DNA of 39,444 nucleotides from Mycoplasma sp. CAG:472 (GTDB lineage Bacteria; Bacillota_I; Bacilli_A; RF39; UBA660): NCBI GenBank assembly GCA_000437315.1, contig FR899407.1, positions 1 through 39,444 on the forward strand, in the 5' to 3' direction. Below the pieces are notes generated by a model. The model saw only the letters and a list, made by a program, of their open reading frames with translations. It ran no database searches and was not told the origin of the DNA. Both the position numbers and the translations under genes were made by a program. Positions 12,765 to 23,470 of this stretch are shown piece by piece; the stretch's first letter is position 1; each line of letters starts with the position of its first letter.

Positions 12765-15593
12765 ATGAAAGAAAAGAAATTAATACCACTTAAAATTACA
12801 ACAGAGTATTCATTACTTAAAAGTTTAATTAAATTACCTGATTTAATTTCTTTTTTGAATGAAAATAATATAAAAGAATGTGCTATTTGTGATGAAAATT
12901 TAAATGGATTTATGGATTTTTATTTAAAATGTAAAGAAAATAATATAAAGCCAATAATAGGCCTTGATACTGTATATGAAAGTATGCATATTTATGCCTA
13001 TGCAAAAAATTATTTTGGTTATCAACAGCTTCTTAAAATTGATTATTTAAAGAATAATATGAAACTTTCATATTTAGAAAATTCTAATTTACTTGTTATT
13101 ATTCCTTTTAAAAGTATAGACATTTATGAAAAACTTAAATATAAAGATAATGTTTATATAGGTTTTTGTAATGATATAGAAAAAAATAATGCACTACTTA
13201 TAAGTGATAAAATAGTTTATGTAGATAATGTAAGATGCTTATATAAAAAAGATATTCCTTATCTTAAATACTTAAAAATGCTTAATGATAATTTTGTTTA
13301 TAATGATAATGCTTATTATAAAACATCTTCTTTCGAAGATATTCAAACAACTTATGAATTTAGTAAGCAAATCAATTTAGAAATTCCATTTGATAAAAAA
13401 TATATACCTAAATTTAATAATAGTGATAATAACTATGAATATTTAAAAAAACTATGTATTTTAGGATTAAATAAAAGATTTAATGGAAAAGTATCTAATA
13501 AATATAAAGAAAGAATTTTATATGAACTTGATGTTATTAATAAAATGGGTTTTGTAGATTATTTTTTAATAGTGTATGATTATGTTTTATATGCTAAAAA
13601 AAATGATATTTTTGTAGGACCTGGTAGAGGTAGTGCAGCAGGTAGTTTAGTAAGTTACTCTTTGGGAATTACTAATATTGATCCAATTAAATATGATTTA
13701 TTATTTGAAAGATTTTTAAATATAAATAGAAAAAAGATGCCAGATATTGATATTGATTTTGAATCTGATAAAAGAATTAATATGATTGAATATGTAAAAA
13801 ATAAATATGGTTTTGATAAAGTAGCTGTAGGACTTACATTTAATAATTACAAAGCAAAACTTATTTTAAGGGATCTTGCAAAACTTTTAAAAGTGGATTC
13901 TAATGTATTTGATAAATTTATTAAAAATATTAATAGTTCTTTATCTTTAAAAGAAAATTATCAAAATGAAAAAGTTAAAAAATATATTGAAATGTATAGT
14001 GAACTTAAAAACTTATATGATATTTCTTATCACCTTGAGGGTCTTAAGAAAAATACCTCAACTCATGCAGCTGGAGTAATTATATCAAGTGAAAAGTTAG
14101 GTAAAATTATTCCTATTTCAAATGAAGATGGAACTTTAAAAACTGGTATTGAAATGCCTTATTTAGAAAAAATGGGTCTTTTAAAAATGGATTTTTTAGC
14201 ACTTGAAAAATTAAATATAATAAGTAAAGTATCTAAAAAAATTAAAAATTTTAATATAAATAATATACCTCTTGATGATAAAAAAACTTTAAAAATATTT
14301 TATGATGCTGATACCGACGATATTTTTCAATTTGAATCAAGTTATGCAAAAAGTGTATTAGATAAACTTAAAATAACTAGTTTTAATGAACTTACTGTGT
14401 CTTTAGCACTTGTTAGACCAGGAGCAAATAAACAAATAGATGAGTATTTAAAAAATAAAAAAGAAGGTATTAATTTAGCTGGTGATTTAACTGATATTTT
14501 AGGTTCTACTTATGGCACGATTATATATCAAGAACAAGTTATGAAAATATTTGAAAAAGTGGGTGGTTATTCTTTATTTGAGGCTGATGATATAAGAGTA
14601 GCAATTTCTAAAAAGAAAGAAGATATTATTAATGCTCAACATGATAAGTTTGTTTCTGGAGGCATAAAAAATGGTTATTCTAAAGAGTTTGTTGAAAAGC
14701 TTTTTAACAAAATTAAAGAGTTTGGAGGATATGGATTTAATAAATCACATTCAGTTGCATATGCATTAGTTTCATATCAAATGGTCTATTTAAAAGCAAA
14801 CTATCCTAAAGAGTTTATGTTTTATCTTTTAGAAAATAATAAAGATATTTCTAAATGTGAAAAGATCCTTTCATCACTTAAAAATAGTGGATATAAATTA
14901 CTTAAACCTAATATTAATTATTCAATGGATAAATATGCAGAAAAAAATGGTTATATATTATTACCTCTTAACATTATAAGAGGATTAAATGATGACATAA
15001 TAAGTAAAATAATAAGAGTTAGAGAAAATGGTTTTAATGATATATTTGATTTTTTTGTTAAAACAAATAGTTTTTTAAATAAGGAAACTTACTTAATTCT
15101 TATTAAAAGTGGTGCTTTAGATATATTTAAAATAAATAAGCAAACAATGATAAAAAATATTGATGTTATTTTAAATTATGCAAGTATTTATTCTGATGGT
15201 TTAGGAAAACCTATTTTAATTAAATATCCTGAATATGATGAGGTTACTTTAAGAGAATTTGAAATATTATCTTATGGAATGTATATAACTAATCATCCAT
15301 GTAGTAAATATAAAGATGTTATAAAAGTGGAAAATATAAAGAACTATTTATTTAAAAATATAAATATGGTTTTACTTATTAAAAGTATTCGTACTATTAA
15401 AGATAAAAAGGGTGGTGAAATGGCTTTTTTAGAGTGTGAGGATGAAACTGGTAAAGTAAATTTAACTATGTTTTCGTCTTTATATGCAAAAAATAATGAT
15501 TTAAAAGTTAATGAATTAATTAGAGTCAATGTAAAAGTGTCAAAGAGGTTTGACAAATTAAATGTTTTAGTTAATAATATTAAAAGAAAGTGA
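12765..15593 (+). CDS. dnaE: DNA polymerase III alpha subunit, DnaE type
   Basis: This 942-residue C-family polymerase contains an N-terminal PHP domain (residues 1-200), the polymerase core with GPGRGSAAGSLVSYSLGI and the catalytic PDIDIDF (Asp327 and Asp329), a helix-hairpin-helix region (about 720-790) and a C-terminal OB fold (about 840-940) that ends the protein. The first PHP motif, usually a HxH, reads KITTEYSLLKS, so metal-binding His residues are lost and PHP phosphatase or proofreading activity is unlikely. It is shorter than typical DnaE1 (about 1,100) and resembles the compact DnaE of Bacillus and mollicutes, which extends primers for PolC. PolC starts 12 bp downstream, so both replicative polymerases share an operon. 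Confidence 0.95.
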   Translation: MKEKKLIPLKITTEYSLLKSLIKLPDLISFLNENNIKECAICDENLNGFMDFYLKCKENNIKPIIGLDTVYESMHIYAYAKNYFGYQQLLKIDYLKNNMKLSYLENSNLLVIIPFKSIDIYEKLKYKDNVYIGFCNDIEKNNALLISDKIVYVDNVRCLYKKDIPYLKYLKMLNDNFVYNDNAYYKTSSFEDIQTTYEFSKQINLEIPFDKKYIPKFNNSDNNYEYLKKLCILGLNKRFNGKVSNKYKERILYELDVINKMGFVDYFLIVYDYVLYAKKNDIFVGPGRGSAAGSLVSYSLGITNIDPIKYDLLFERFLNINRKKMPDIDIDFESDKRINMIEYVKNKYGFDKVAVGLTFNNYKAKLILRDLAKLLKVDSNVFDKFIKNINSSLSLKENYQNEKVKKYIEMYSELKNLYDISYHLEGLKKNTSTHAAGVIISSEKLGKIIPISNEDGTLKTGIEMPYLEKMGLLKMDFLALEKLNIISKVSKKIKNFNINNIPLDDKKTLKIFYDADTDDIFQFESSYAKSVLDKLKITSFNELTVSLALVRPGANKQIDEYLKNKKEGINLAGDLTDILGSTYGTIIYQEQVMKIFEKVGGYSLFEADDIRVAISKKKEDIINAQHDKFVSGGIKNGYSKEFVEKLFNKIKEFGGYGFNKSHSVAYALVSYQMVYLKANYPKEFMFYLLENNKDISKCEKILSSLKNSGYKLLKPNINYSMDKYAEKNGYILLPLNIIRGLNDDIISKIIRVRENGFNDIFDFFVKTNSFLNKETYLILIKSGALDIFKINKQTMIKNIDVILNYASIYSDGLGKPILIKYPEYDEVTLREFEILSYGMYITNHPCSKYKDVIKVENIKNYLFKNINMVLLIKSIRTIKDKKGGEMAFLECEDETGKVNLTMFSSLYAKNNDLKVNELIRVNVKVSKRFDKLNVLVNNIKRK

Positions 15594-15605
15594 TAGGGTA
15601 AGTTT

Positions 15606-18600
15606 ATGGATAATGAAGTACAAAGATTTTTTGATAGTATAAATTTTAGCAGTGATGCTTTTATAGGTACCACAGTTAAAAAAGTTATATTTAATAGAGC
15701 AAGTAAAGTATATAATGTTGTTTTAACTTGCCCAAATATAATTGATAAACAAAGTGTAGATGCACTATTTTTAGCATGCAAAAATAAAATTAAAGGTAAA
15801 AGTGATTGCTTTGTAACTTTAGAGTATGAAAATATGGATGAAGATATTTTAAATGTTTATTTAAATGAACTAATTACATCTTTTTATATTGATAAACCAT
15901 CATTATCAAAAATTCATATTACTTATGAAGATGGGGTTGCTAAAATAATTACTCATTTTTCTATTGAAAGTAATATTATTGAATATGATTTACCTAAAAT
16001 TAAAAATTTATTTAAGATGTATGGATTAAATATAGATGTTGAGATTCGCTTAGATGATAAAGAGGCTCAAAAAATCAAAGAAGAAATTGAAAAAGAAAAT
16101 GAAGAACCTGTAGTAAAAGTAAAAGAAAATCCAATGATAATGGGTGCTCATGTTGAAGGAGAACCCACTAAACTAATTGATATTAATGAAGAAGCTAAAA
16201 ATATTATTTTTGAGGTTTACATTTTTGGAATGGAAACTATAGAAAGACAAGGTAAAAAGGGCGCATTTTATATTAATAATTTAAAAGTATCTGATAAAAC
16301 TGATAGTTATTTAATGAAGATAGTTAAATTTGATAAAGATGAAAATGATAATATAATGGGAAGACTTAAAGTAGGAAATTGGATTAGAGTATTTGGCTCT
16401 GTTAAAATGGATGATTATTTGCATTCCTTTATTATTGAACCTCGTTCTATTGAAAAAATTGCCTCAAAGGATGTGACTATTTCTGATAATGCTGAAGTTA
16501 AAAGAGTAGAACTTCATGCTCATACAATGATGAGTCAAATGGATGGAGTAACTAAAGTAGACCTTGCAAAACATACAAATGAACTTGTTACTAATGCAAT
16601 TAATATGGGTTATAGGGGCGTTGCAATTACTGACCATAATGGCTGTCAAGGATTTCCAATTGCTTATCAGCTTATTAAAGCTCATAATAAAAATATTGAG
16701 GATCCTAGTAAACATTTTAAAGGATTATATGGAACTGAACTTACACTTGTTGATGATGTAGTACATATTGTAAAAGACCCAATAGATGCTCCCCTTAAGA
16801 CTTCAACTTTTGTTGTATTTGATACTGAAACAACTGGTTTTAATGCTGCATCCGGAGATGTAATGATTGAAATTGGTGCTGTTAAAATCGAAGATGGTAT
16901 TATAACTGATAGATTTGATGAATTTATTAATCCAGGGTTTCATATACCAGATAATATTACCGCTTTAACTGAAATATCTGATGATATGGTATCCTCTGCC
17001 GATACAGAAGAAAATGTTACCAAAAGATTCCTTGAGTGGACTGGTGATCTTCCAATGGTTGCTCATAATGCTAAATTTGATATTTCTTTTATTGAAATGG
17101 CAATGAAAAAATATAATTTAGGTAAGTTTACTAATGCTGTAATTGATACATTAGAGTTATCAAGAAGTTTAGATAGAGGTTTTGCTCGTCATAGTTTATC
17201 AGCTCTTGTAAAAAGATATAATGTTCCTTTTGATGAAGAAAGTCATCATAGAGCAGATTATGATGCTGAAGGAACTGCTCTTGTTTTTAATAAAATGATT
17301 AGTAAACTTGAAAATGAAAAAATATATAATGTAAATGAACTACAAAATTTAGTTTCTAAAGAAGAACTATTTAAATTTGGTAGAACATATCATTTTAATG
17401 CAATTGCTAAAGATAGGGTAGGTCTTAAAAATTTATTTAAAATTATTTCTCTTGCAAATACTACTTATTTATATAAAACGCCAAGAATTCCAAGAAGTGT
17501 TTTAAACGAACTAAGGGAAGGTTTACTTATCGGAAGTGGTTGTTATGAAAGTGAAGTTTTTATTGAGGCAAGAAGTAAGTCAAGTGAAGATCTTGTATCA
17601 ATAATTGGTTTTTATGATTATGTTGAAGTTCAACCAAAAGAGTGTTATGGTCACTTAATTCAAACTGGTGATTTTAAAAATGATTATGAATTAGAAAATC
17701 ATTTAAAAAAGGTTATTAATGAAACTAAAAAAAATGGAAAGATTATTGTAGCTACTGGAGATGTACATCATTTTTCTAGAGAAGATAAAATATATCGTGA
17801 AATTATTATTAATCAAAAAGTACCTGGTGGTGGACGCCATCCTCTTGCAAAAAATAATATTAAAGTAATACCTTCGATGCATTTTAGAACTACTGAAGAA
17901 ATGCTTTCAGATTTTAGTTTTTTAGGTAAAGATCTTGCTTATGAAATAGTCGTTGAAAACACTAATAAAGTTTTAGATATGGTATCTGAAATTGAAGTTA
18001 TTATTGATACTCATGGAGTTCCATTTTCACCAAGAGTAAGAAGTGATGATGGAAAAAGTTATCTAGATTGTAAAAGAGTGGTAACTGACCTTGTATATGA
18101 TAAAGCATCCTCATGGTATGGTAAGAACTTACCATTTAATATTGAGGAAAGAATTGCTAAAGAACTTTATGGTGATATAGTTTATACATATTGGCATGAA
18201 AAACTTCAGAAAGAAAATCCAAATATTTCTGATGAAGAACTTACTAAAGAAACATTTAAAAATTTACATGAGACAATTATTACAGGCTATGATAAAGTAA
18301 ATGAAATTGTTACAGAGTATGTTGAAAACCATTGGAGTGAGGATGATGGAGAGAAATCCGAAGATGCTATTAAGAAAAAAGTTAAAAAAACTTTAGGTGG
18401 TATCATTGGTGGAGGATTCGACCCAATTTATCTTATTGCTCAAAGACTTGTTAAACACTCAAATGATGAAGGCTTTTTAGTAGGTTCCCGTGGTTCAGTA
18501 GGTTCTTCCTTTGTTGCTACGATGATGGGTATAACTGAAGTTAATCCACTTTCTGCTCATTATAGATGTTTAAAATGTCAAACTTCAATATTCGAAGATG

Positions 18601-20186
18601 AAAATGGTAACACTTTAGGAGCCACATATTCATCAGGATTTGACCTTCCAGATAAGAAATGTCCTAACTGTGGGGAAATGATGAAAAAAGATGGACAAGA
18701 TATGCCATTTGCAACATTCTTAGGATTTAATGCTGATAAAGTTCCGGATATCGACTTAAACTTCTCTGATTTAAATCAAGCAAGTGCACACGAATATACA
18801 AAAGTATTATTTGGTGTAGATAATGTTTATCGTGCTGGTACAATTGGTACTGTTGCTGAAAAAACAGCTTATGGTTTTGTAAAAGGTTATTTCGAAGATA
18901 AAGGTATAATGAATAAAAGTAGTATAGAAATTGAACGTCTTGCCATGGGATGTACTGGTGTAAAAAGAACTACTGGTCAACATCCAGGAGGAATAGTTGT
19001 TGTTCCAGATTATATGGAAGTATCTGATTTTACACCATTCCAATTTCCTGCAGATGACCCAGAAAGTGCATGGAGAACAACACACTTTGATTACCATTCA
19101 ATCGAGGAAGACCTTTTAAAACTAGATATTTTAGGTCATTCAGATCCAACACAGCTTCGTTTAATTCAAGATTTATCAAAAACTGATGTTTCAAAAGTGC
19201 CTCTTGATGATAAAGATACAATGTCAATATTTTCTTCGACTGATGTACTTGGTGTAACTAATGAACAAATTATGTGTCCAACAGGAACTCTAGGAATACC
19301 TGAATTTGGTACAAACTTTACAATAGGAATGGTTTCAGAAATTAAACCTACAACTTTTGCTGAACTTGTTAAAATAGCGGGTCTTTCACATGGTACAGAT
19401 GTATGGCTTGGTAATGCTCAAGAACTTATTAAAAACAATATTGTTCCTTTTAAAGAGGTTATTGGTTGTCGTGATGATATTATGGTTTATTTAATTTATC
19501 ATGGTGTTAAACCAATTAAAGCCTTTAAGATTATGGAATTTGTTCGTAAAGGAAAAGCCTCAAAAGATCCTACAACTTGGGAAGAACATAAAAAGGCGAT
19601 GGAAGAAGCTGGTATTGAAGATTGGTTCATAAATTCTTGTCAAAAAATCAAGTATATGTTTCCAAAAGCTCACGCTGCTGCATATGTTACATCAGCCTTT
19701 AGAATTGCTTGGTATAAAGTACATATGCCTGTATACTTCTATGCATCTTGGTTTTCTACAAAAGCAACTGCTTTTGATATTGAGGCAATGATTAAGGGTT
19801 ATGATGAAATTAAAGAAAAAATTATTGATATAAGAAATAAAGGTTTCGAAGCAACAAATAAAGAGGGTGGAACACTTGAGAGTTTATCCGTGGCATTAGA
19901 AATGGCCGCAAGGGGACTTAAAGTACTTCCTTTTGACCTATATAAAAGTAAAGCTATGACCTTTGATGTCGCAGATGATAAATCACTTATACCACCATTT
20001 ATTACAATTGATGGACTTGGTGAAACAGTTGCTAAAAATATTGAAAATGAAGCTAAAAAACATCCTTTTATTTCAATCGAAGATTTCCAATCAAGATGTA
20101 AAGTTTCAACAACTCTTATTGATAAAATGAAAGCTATGGGTATTTTTAAAGGTATGCCTGAAAGTAGCCAATTAAGTTTATTTTAG
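15606..20186 (+). CDS. polC: DNA polymerase III PolC
   Basis: This 1,526-residue protein is the main replicative polymerase of low-GC Gram-positives. Domain order is an N-terminal domain, an OB fold (about 200-290), a PHP domain with intact HAH (His304, His306), an inserted DEDDh proofreading exonuclease (DTE at 406-408, VAHNAKFD, HHRADYDAE), the polymerase core with VGSRGSVGSSFVA, a four-Cys zinc finger (CLKCQ...CPNCG), and the catalytic PDIDLNF (Asp1048, Asp1050). The C-terminus ends in the clamp-binding QLSLF motif. It is slightly longer than the B. subtilis protein. It follows dnaE by 12 bp with a GGGTAAG site. Confidence 0.98.
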   Translation: MDNEVQRFFDSINFSSDAFIGTTVKKVIFNRASKVYNVVLTCPNIIDKQSVDALFLACKNKIKGKSDCFVTLEYENMDEDILNVYLNELITSFYIDKPSLSKIHITYEDGVAKIITHFSIESNIIEYDLPKIKNLFKMYGLNIDVEIRLDDKEAQKIKEEIEKENEEPVVKVKENPMIMGAHVEGEPTKLIDINEEAKNIIFEVYIFGMETIERQGKKGAFYINNLKVSDKTDSYLMKIVKFDKDENDNIMGRLKVGNWIRVFGSVKMDDYLHSFIIEPRSIEKIASKDVTISDNAEVKRVELHAHTMMSQMDGVTKVDLAKHTNELVTNAINMGYRGVAITDHNGCQGFPIAYQLIKAHNKNIEDPSKHFKGLYGTELTLVDDVVHIVKDPIDAPLKTSTFVVFDTETTGFNAASGDVMIEIGAVKIEDGIITDRFDEFINPGFHIPDNITALTEISDDMVSSADTEENVTKRFLEWTGDLPMVAHNAKFDISFIEMAMKKYNLGKFTNAVIDTLELSRSLDRGFARHSLSALVKRYNVPFDEESHHRADYDAEGTALVFNKMISKLENEKIYNVNELQNLVSKEELFKFGRTYHFNAIAKDRVGLKNLFKIISLANTTYLYKTPRIPRSVLNELREGLLIGSGCYESEVFIEARSKSSEDLVSIIGFYDYVEVQPKECYGHLIQTGDFKNDYELENHLKKVINETKKNGKIIVATGDVHHFSREDKIYREIIINQKVPGGGRHPLAKNNIKVIPSMHFRTTEEMLSDFSFLGKDLAYEIVVENTNKVLDMVSEIEVIIDTHGVPFSPRVRSDDGKSYLDCKRVVTDLVYDKASSWYGKNLPFNIEERIAKELYGDIVYTYWHEKLQKENPNISDEELTKETFKNLHETIITGYDKVNEIVTEYVENHWSEDDGEKSEDAIKKKVKKTLGGIIGGGFDPIYLIAQRLVKHSNDEGFLVGSRGSVGSSFVATMMGITEVNPLSAHYRCLKCQTSIFEDENGNTLGATYSSGFDLPDKKCPNCGEMMKKDGQDMPFATFLGFNADKVPDIDLNFSDLNQASAHEYTKVLFGVDNVYRAGTIGTVAEKTAYGFVKGYFEDKGIMNKSSIEIERLAMGCTGVKRTTGQHPGGIVVVPDYMEVSDFTPFQFPADDPESAWRTTHFDYHSIEEDLLKLDILGHSDPTQLRLIQDLSKTDVSKVPLDDKDTMSIFSSTDVLGVTNEQIMCPTGTLGIPEFGTNFTIGMVSEIKPTTFAELVKIAGLSHGTDVWLGNAQELIKNNIVPFKEVIGCRDDIMVYLIYHGVKPIKAFKIMEFVRKGKASKDPTTWEEHKKAMEEAGIEDWFINSCQKIKYMFPKAHAAAYVTSAFRIAWYKVHMPVYFYASWFSTKATAFDIEAMIKGYDEIKEKIIDIRNKGFEATNKEGGTLESLSVALEMAARGLKVLPFDLYKSKAMTFDVADDKSLIPPFITIDGLGETVAKNIENEAKKHPFISIEDFQSRCKVSTTLIDKMKAMGIFKGMPESSQLSLF

Positions 20187-20198
20187 AAAGGAAAAAGT

Positions 20199-20717
20199 AT
20201 GGATAAATTTATTCCAGATATGTATTATAAAAGCATATTTGATATTAATTATAAAAAATTAAAAAAAATGAAGATTAAGTGTATTGCCTTTGATTTAGAC
20301 AATACGCTTGCCTCTTATAAAGAGGATGTTCCCTCAAAAGATATAAAGGAACTTCTTTCGATTATTTCTGATGATTTTAAAGTCATTATATTTTCTAATG
20401 CCACTAAAAAAAGGCTTACTCCTTTTAAAGAAATATTAAATCTTGATACTTCATATTCTTCACGAAAACCATTTTTAAAAAAATATAAAAAGATTATGCG
20501 TATTTATAAATTAAATCCCGAAGAAATTGCTTTTGTTGGAGATCAACTTATAACAGATATTCTCGGAGCAAATAGAAATGAAAGCATAAGTATTTTAGTA
20601 AATCCAATCGGAGCTTTTGAACCTATTGGAACCAAAATAAATCGTTTTTTTGAAAAGTTTATTTATAAAAAATTAAATAAAACAGGTGTTTTAAATAAAG
20701 GAGTTTATTATGAATAA
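20199..20717 (+). CDS. yqeG: YqeG family HAD-IIIA phosphatase
   Basis: A 172-residue HAD-superfamily protein. Motif I is AFDLDNTLASY (Asp nucleophile near residue 32), motif II is VIIFSNATKKR, the motif III lysine lies near SSRKPFLKK, and motif IV is FVGDQLITDILGANR. Length and motif spacing fit the YqeG family, which in Firmicutes sits directly before yqeH, as here; the physiological substrate is not settled. AGAAAGG stands 9 nt before the ATG, and the gene follows polC by 12 bp. Its 3' end overlaps yqeH by 8 bp, implying coupling. Confidence 0.92.
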   Translation: MDKFIPDMYYKSIFDINYKKLKKMKIKCIAFDLDNTLASYKEDVPSKDIKELLSIISDDFKVIIFSNATKKRLTPFKEILNLDTSYSSRKPFLKKYKKIMRIYKLNPEEIAFVGDQLITDILGANRNESISILVNPIGAFEPIGTKINRFFEKFIYKKLNKTGVLNKGVYYE

Positions 20718-21603
20718 ATGTATTGGTTGTGGTGAAACATTACAATATGAAGATATAAATAAAATAGGTTATGCAGTAAAGGGTAGTGACATTTGTAAAA
20801 GATGTTTTGATTTAACCCATTATAATAAAAATATTGAACTTAATAATTATATAGATAATAATAAGTTACTAGAAAATATTAATAAAAAGAAAATATTTAC
20901 AATATTTTTATGTGATATATTATCTCTTTCTAATGAAACAATTAAAATATATGAAAATATACAAAATGATAAAGTATTTGTTCTAACTAAAGTAGATATT
21001 TTACCTAAAAATATTAAATATGAAAGTATAATAAGAAATATAGAAAATAGTTTTAAAATTAAACCATTAATATTTTCTTACAAAAATACTAAACTTAAAA
21101 ATAATTTATTTTCTTTAATAGAAAAACATAAAAAAGTATTAATAACAGGTATTGTTTCAAGTGGTAAATCAACTTTAATAAATACTTTATTTGATGAAAA
21201 TATTACTGTATCACATTACCGTAATACAACCCTTGATTTTATAGAAATAAATAAAGATAATTTAACAATAATAGATAGTCCTGGATTTGATACAAAGGTT
21301 ATAACAGAAAGGTCTAAAAATATTTTAAAGGAAAAAATAATTAATTTAAAAAAAGGTTTTGAACTTACAATTGATAATATTTCTTTATATAGTGATGAAG
21401 ATATAAATATATGTATTTTTATGCCAAATTTAACGGTTAAAACATATAAAAATAAAGATAAATATAAAATGGTAAAGATTAATAATAATACAGATTTAGT
21501 ATTTGATAATTTCTTTATTTACTTTAAAAAAGGAGCAACTATTTATTTAAATAATGATAGTTTTAATTTAAGAGAAAGTATTATAGGTAAAAAATATGAG
21601 TAA
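20710..21603 (+). CDS. yqeH: YqeH-like circularly permuted ribosome-assembly GTPase
   Basis: The 297-residue protein starts with a four-Cys zinc finger (CIGCG...CKRC, residues 4-34). The GTPase motifs follow in permuted order: G4 (TKVD near 96) comes first, then G1 (GIVSSGKST near 150), a possible G2 (NTT), and G3 (DSPG near 195). This is the YqeH arrangement; YqeH acts in 30S ribosome biogenesis. It is shorter than the usual 360-370 residues, with a reduced C-terminal domain, and G1 has GxxxSGKS. It overlaps yqeG and mutL by 8 bp each, so the three genes form a tight operon. Confidence 0.9.
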   Translation: MNKCIGCGETLQYEDINKIGYAVKGSDICKRCFDLTHYNKNIELNNYIDNNKLLENINKKKIFTIFLCDILSLSNETIKIYENIQNDKVFVLTKVDILPKNIKYESIIRNIENSFKIKPLIFSYKNTKLKNNLFSLIEKHKKVLITGIVSSGKSTLINTLFDENITVSHYRNTTLDFIEINKDNLTIIDSPGFDTKVITERSKNILKEKIINLKKGFELTIDNISLYSDEDINICIFMPNLTVKTYKNKDKYKMVKINNNTDLVFDNFFIYFKKGATIYLNNDSFNLRESIIGKKYE

Positions 21604-23377
21604 AATAAAAGTAATGAATGAACTTTTAGCAAATAAAATTGCTGCGGGTGAGGTTATTGAAAAACTTGCCTCAATTGTTAAAGAACTTACTGAAAACTCT
21701 ATAGATGCAGGAGCAAGTAAAATAGTTATTGAACTTCTTAATGCTGGTATGGATGATATTATTGTTACTGATGATGGAGAAGGTATGGACAGTATTGATG
21801 CTAAAGAATGCTTTTTACGCCACGCAACATCGAAAATATATAAAGAGGATGATTTATATTTTATTGATACTTTAGGCTTTCGTGGTGAAGCCCTTGCCTC
21901 AATTGCATCAGTATCTGAAATTGAACTAAAAACTTGTAATGGTAAGGAAAGTACTTACATTCATTTAAAAGGTGGTGTAATTGATAAAGTTGAACCTTGC
22001 GAAGAAAGAAAAGGTACAAGTATATCAGTTACTAATGTATTTTATAATACGCCAGCAAGACTTAAATATTTAAAAAGTGAAGCTAGTGAACTTGCAAGTA
22101 TAACAAACTTTGTAGAAAAGTTAGCGTTATCTGAAAAAAGTATTGCTTTTACACTTACTAATAATGGAAAAGAAATAGTTAAAACAAGTGGTTCAGGTAA
22201 CATGTTAAAAGTTATCCATGAAATTTATGGAGCAAATATTTCTTCGAATATGCTTGAAATAAAAAATAGTAATAATGATTTTACTATTTATGGTTATGCT
22301 TGTAAACCTCATATTTTAAAAAGTACAAAAAATCATATGATTACTTTTATAAATAATAGAGTTATTAAAAATTATGATATTAATGAAGCAATAAATGATG
22401 CTTATTATACTTATAAACCCGAAGGTAAATTTCCAGTTGTAGTTCTTAATATTGAAACGGATCCAACTGTAGTCGATGTTAATATTCATCCGACTAAACA
22501 AGATGTTAAAATTTCTAAAATAAAAGATTTAAAAGAGCTTATTACAAGTACAATTAAAAAGGCATTATATGAAAGTTTACTTATTATTAAACCCCTTGAG
22601 GATGAAAAAACGGAAGAGAATAATTATGAACACATGCAGTTAAATAATAAAATAAATGATTACGATATAAAAAATATTTTTGCTAAAAAAGAGGAAGAAA
22701 AAATTGCTTTACCCGAAGAGGAAGTTAAAAAGCCAGATCAATATTTTATGGATTTCGAAGAAAAAGAAATTATTAAAAACGAAGAGTTAAAGTCATTAAA
22801 ACTTTACCCAGTTGGACTTGCTCTTGGTACATATATTATTGCTGAAAATGAAGATGGTATTTATTTACTTGATCAACATGCTGCTTATGAAAGAATAAAT
22901 TATGAAAGATATATGCAAAAGTTAAGAGAAAAAGAAATATCAAAAATAGGTATGCTTATTCCAATTACTATTGAGTTTACTTCCTCAGAATATAATATAA
23001 TTAAAACTAAACTTGATATGCTTGCAAGTATTGGTATTGATGCTGAAGAGTTTGGTATAAATACACTTGTTATAAAAACCCACCCATCTTATTTAAAAGA
23101 GGGTTATGAAGAAGAAAGTGTTAGAAAAATAATTGATATTATTTTAAATACTGATAAAAATTTTGACAGAGTTAAGTTCGAGGAAAAAATTGCAATTACA
23201 CTTGCTTGTAAAATGAGTATAAAAGCAAATCATCATATTTCAATGGAGGAAATCACTTATATTTTAGATGAACTTGTTAAATGTGATAATCCCTATAATT
23301 GTCCTCATGGAAGACCAACTATTATAAAATTTAGCATATATGATTTAGAAAAAATGTTTAAAAGAGTTATGGATTAA
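21596..23377 (+). CDS. mutL: DNA mismatch repair protein MutL
   Basis: This 593-residue protein has the N-terminal GHKL ATPase of MutL: NKIAAGEVIE, ENSIDAGA, TDDGEGM and GFRGEALASI. The C-terminal dimerisation/endonuclease domain carries DQHAAYERINYE from residue 426, which exactly fits the endonuclease motif DQHA(x)2E(x)4E, and CPHGRP near the end, a second metal-site motif. It is therefore a nicking MutL, as in bacteria without MutH. mutS, usually the upstream neighbour, is not in this window; instead yqeG-yqeH precede it with overlapping frames. A terminator follows at 23439. Confidence 0.97.
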   Translation: MSKIKVMNELLANKIAAGEVIEKLASIVKELTENSIDAGASKIVIELLNAGMDDIIVTDDGEGMDSIDAKECFLRHATSKIYKEDDLYFIDTLGFRGEALASIASVSEIELKTCNGKESTYIHLKGGVIDKVEPCEERKGTSISVTNVFYNTPARLKYLKSEASELASITNFVEKLALSEKSIAFTLTNNGKEIVKTSGSGNMLKVIHEIYGANISSNMLEIKNSNNDFTIYGYACKPHILKSTKNHMITFINNRVIKNYDINEAINDAYYTYKPEGKFPVVVLNIETDPTVVDVNIHPTKQDVKISKIKDLKELITSTIKKALYESLLIIKPLEDEKTEENNYEHMQLNNKINDYDIKNIFAKKEEEKIALPEEEVKKPDQYFMDFEEKEIIKNEELKSLKLYPVGLALGTYIIAENEDGIYLLDQHAAYERINYERYMQKLREKEISKIGMLIPITIEFTSSEYNIIKTKLDMLASIGIDAEEFGINTLVIKTHPSYLKEGYEEESVRKIIDIILNTDKNFDRVKFEEKIAITLACKMSIKANHHISMEEITYILDELVKCDNPYNCPHGRPTIIKFSIYDLEKMFKRVMD

Positions 23378-23438
23378 CCATAATTTTTTTTATTTAAAAA
23401 TATTATTTTTTTCTATTATGTAAAATTTAATTATATTA

Positions 23439-23469
23439 AAAAAACAATCTTAATAAAGATTGCTTTTTT
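23439..23469 (+). terminator. Terminator of the mutL operon
   Basis: CAATCTT (23445-23451), loop AATA, AAGATTG (23456-23462), flanked by A-run and T-run, so it may work in both directions. Confidence 0.85.
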
Positions 23470-23470
23470 A

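Noticed and set aside
15344..15781. Long open frame on the minus strand across the dnaE-polC junction
   Set aside because: It is antisense to two clear polymerase genes, has no ribosome binding site and reflects codon bias of the real genes.
18807..19227. Minus-strand open frames inside polC
   Set aside because: They lie wholly within the polymerase core, whose motifs are intact; the encoded sequences have no protein-like features.
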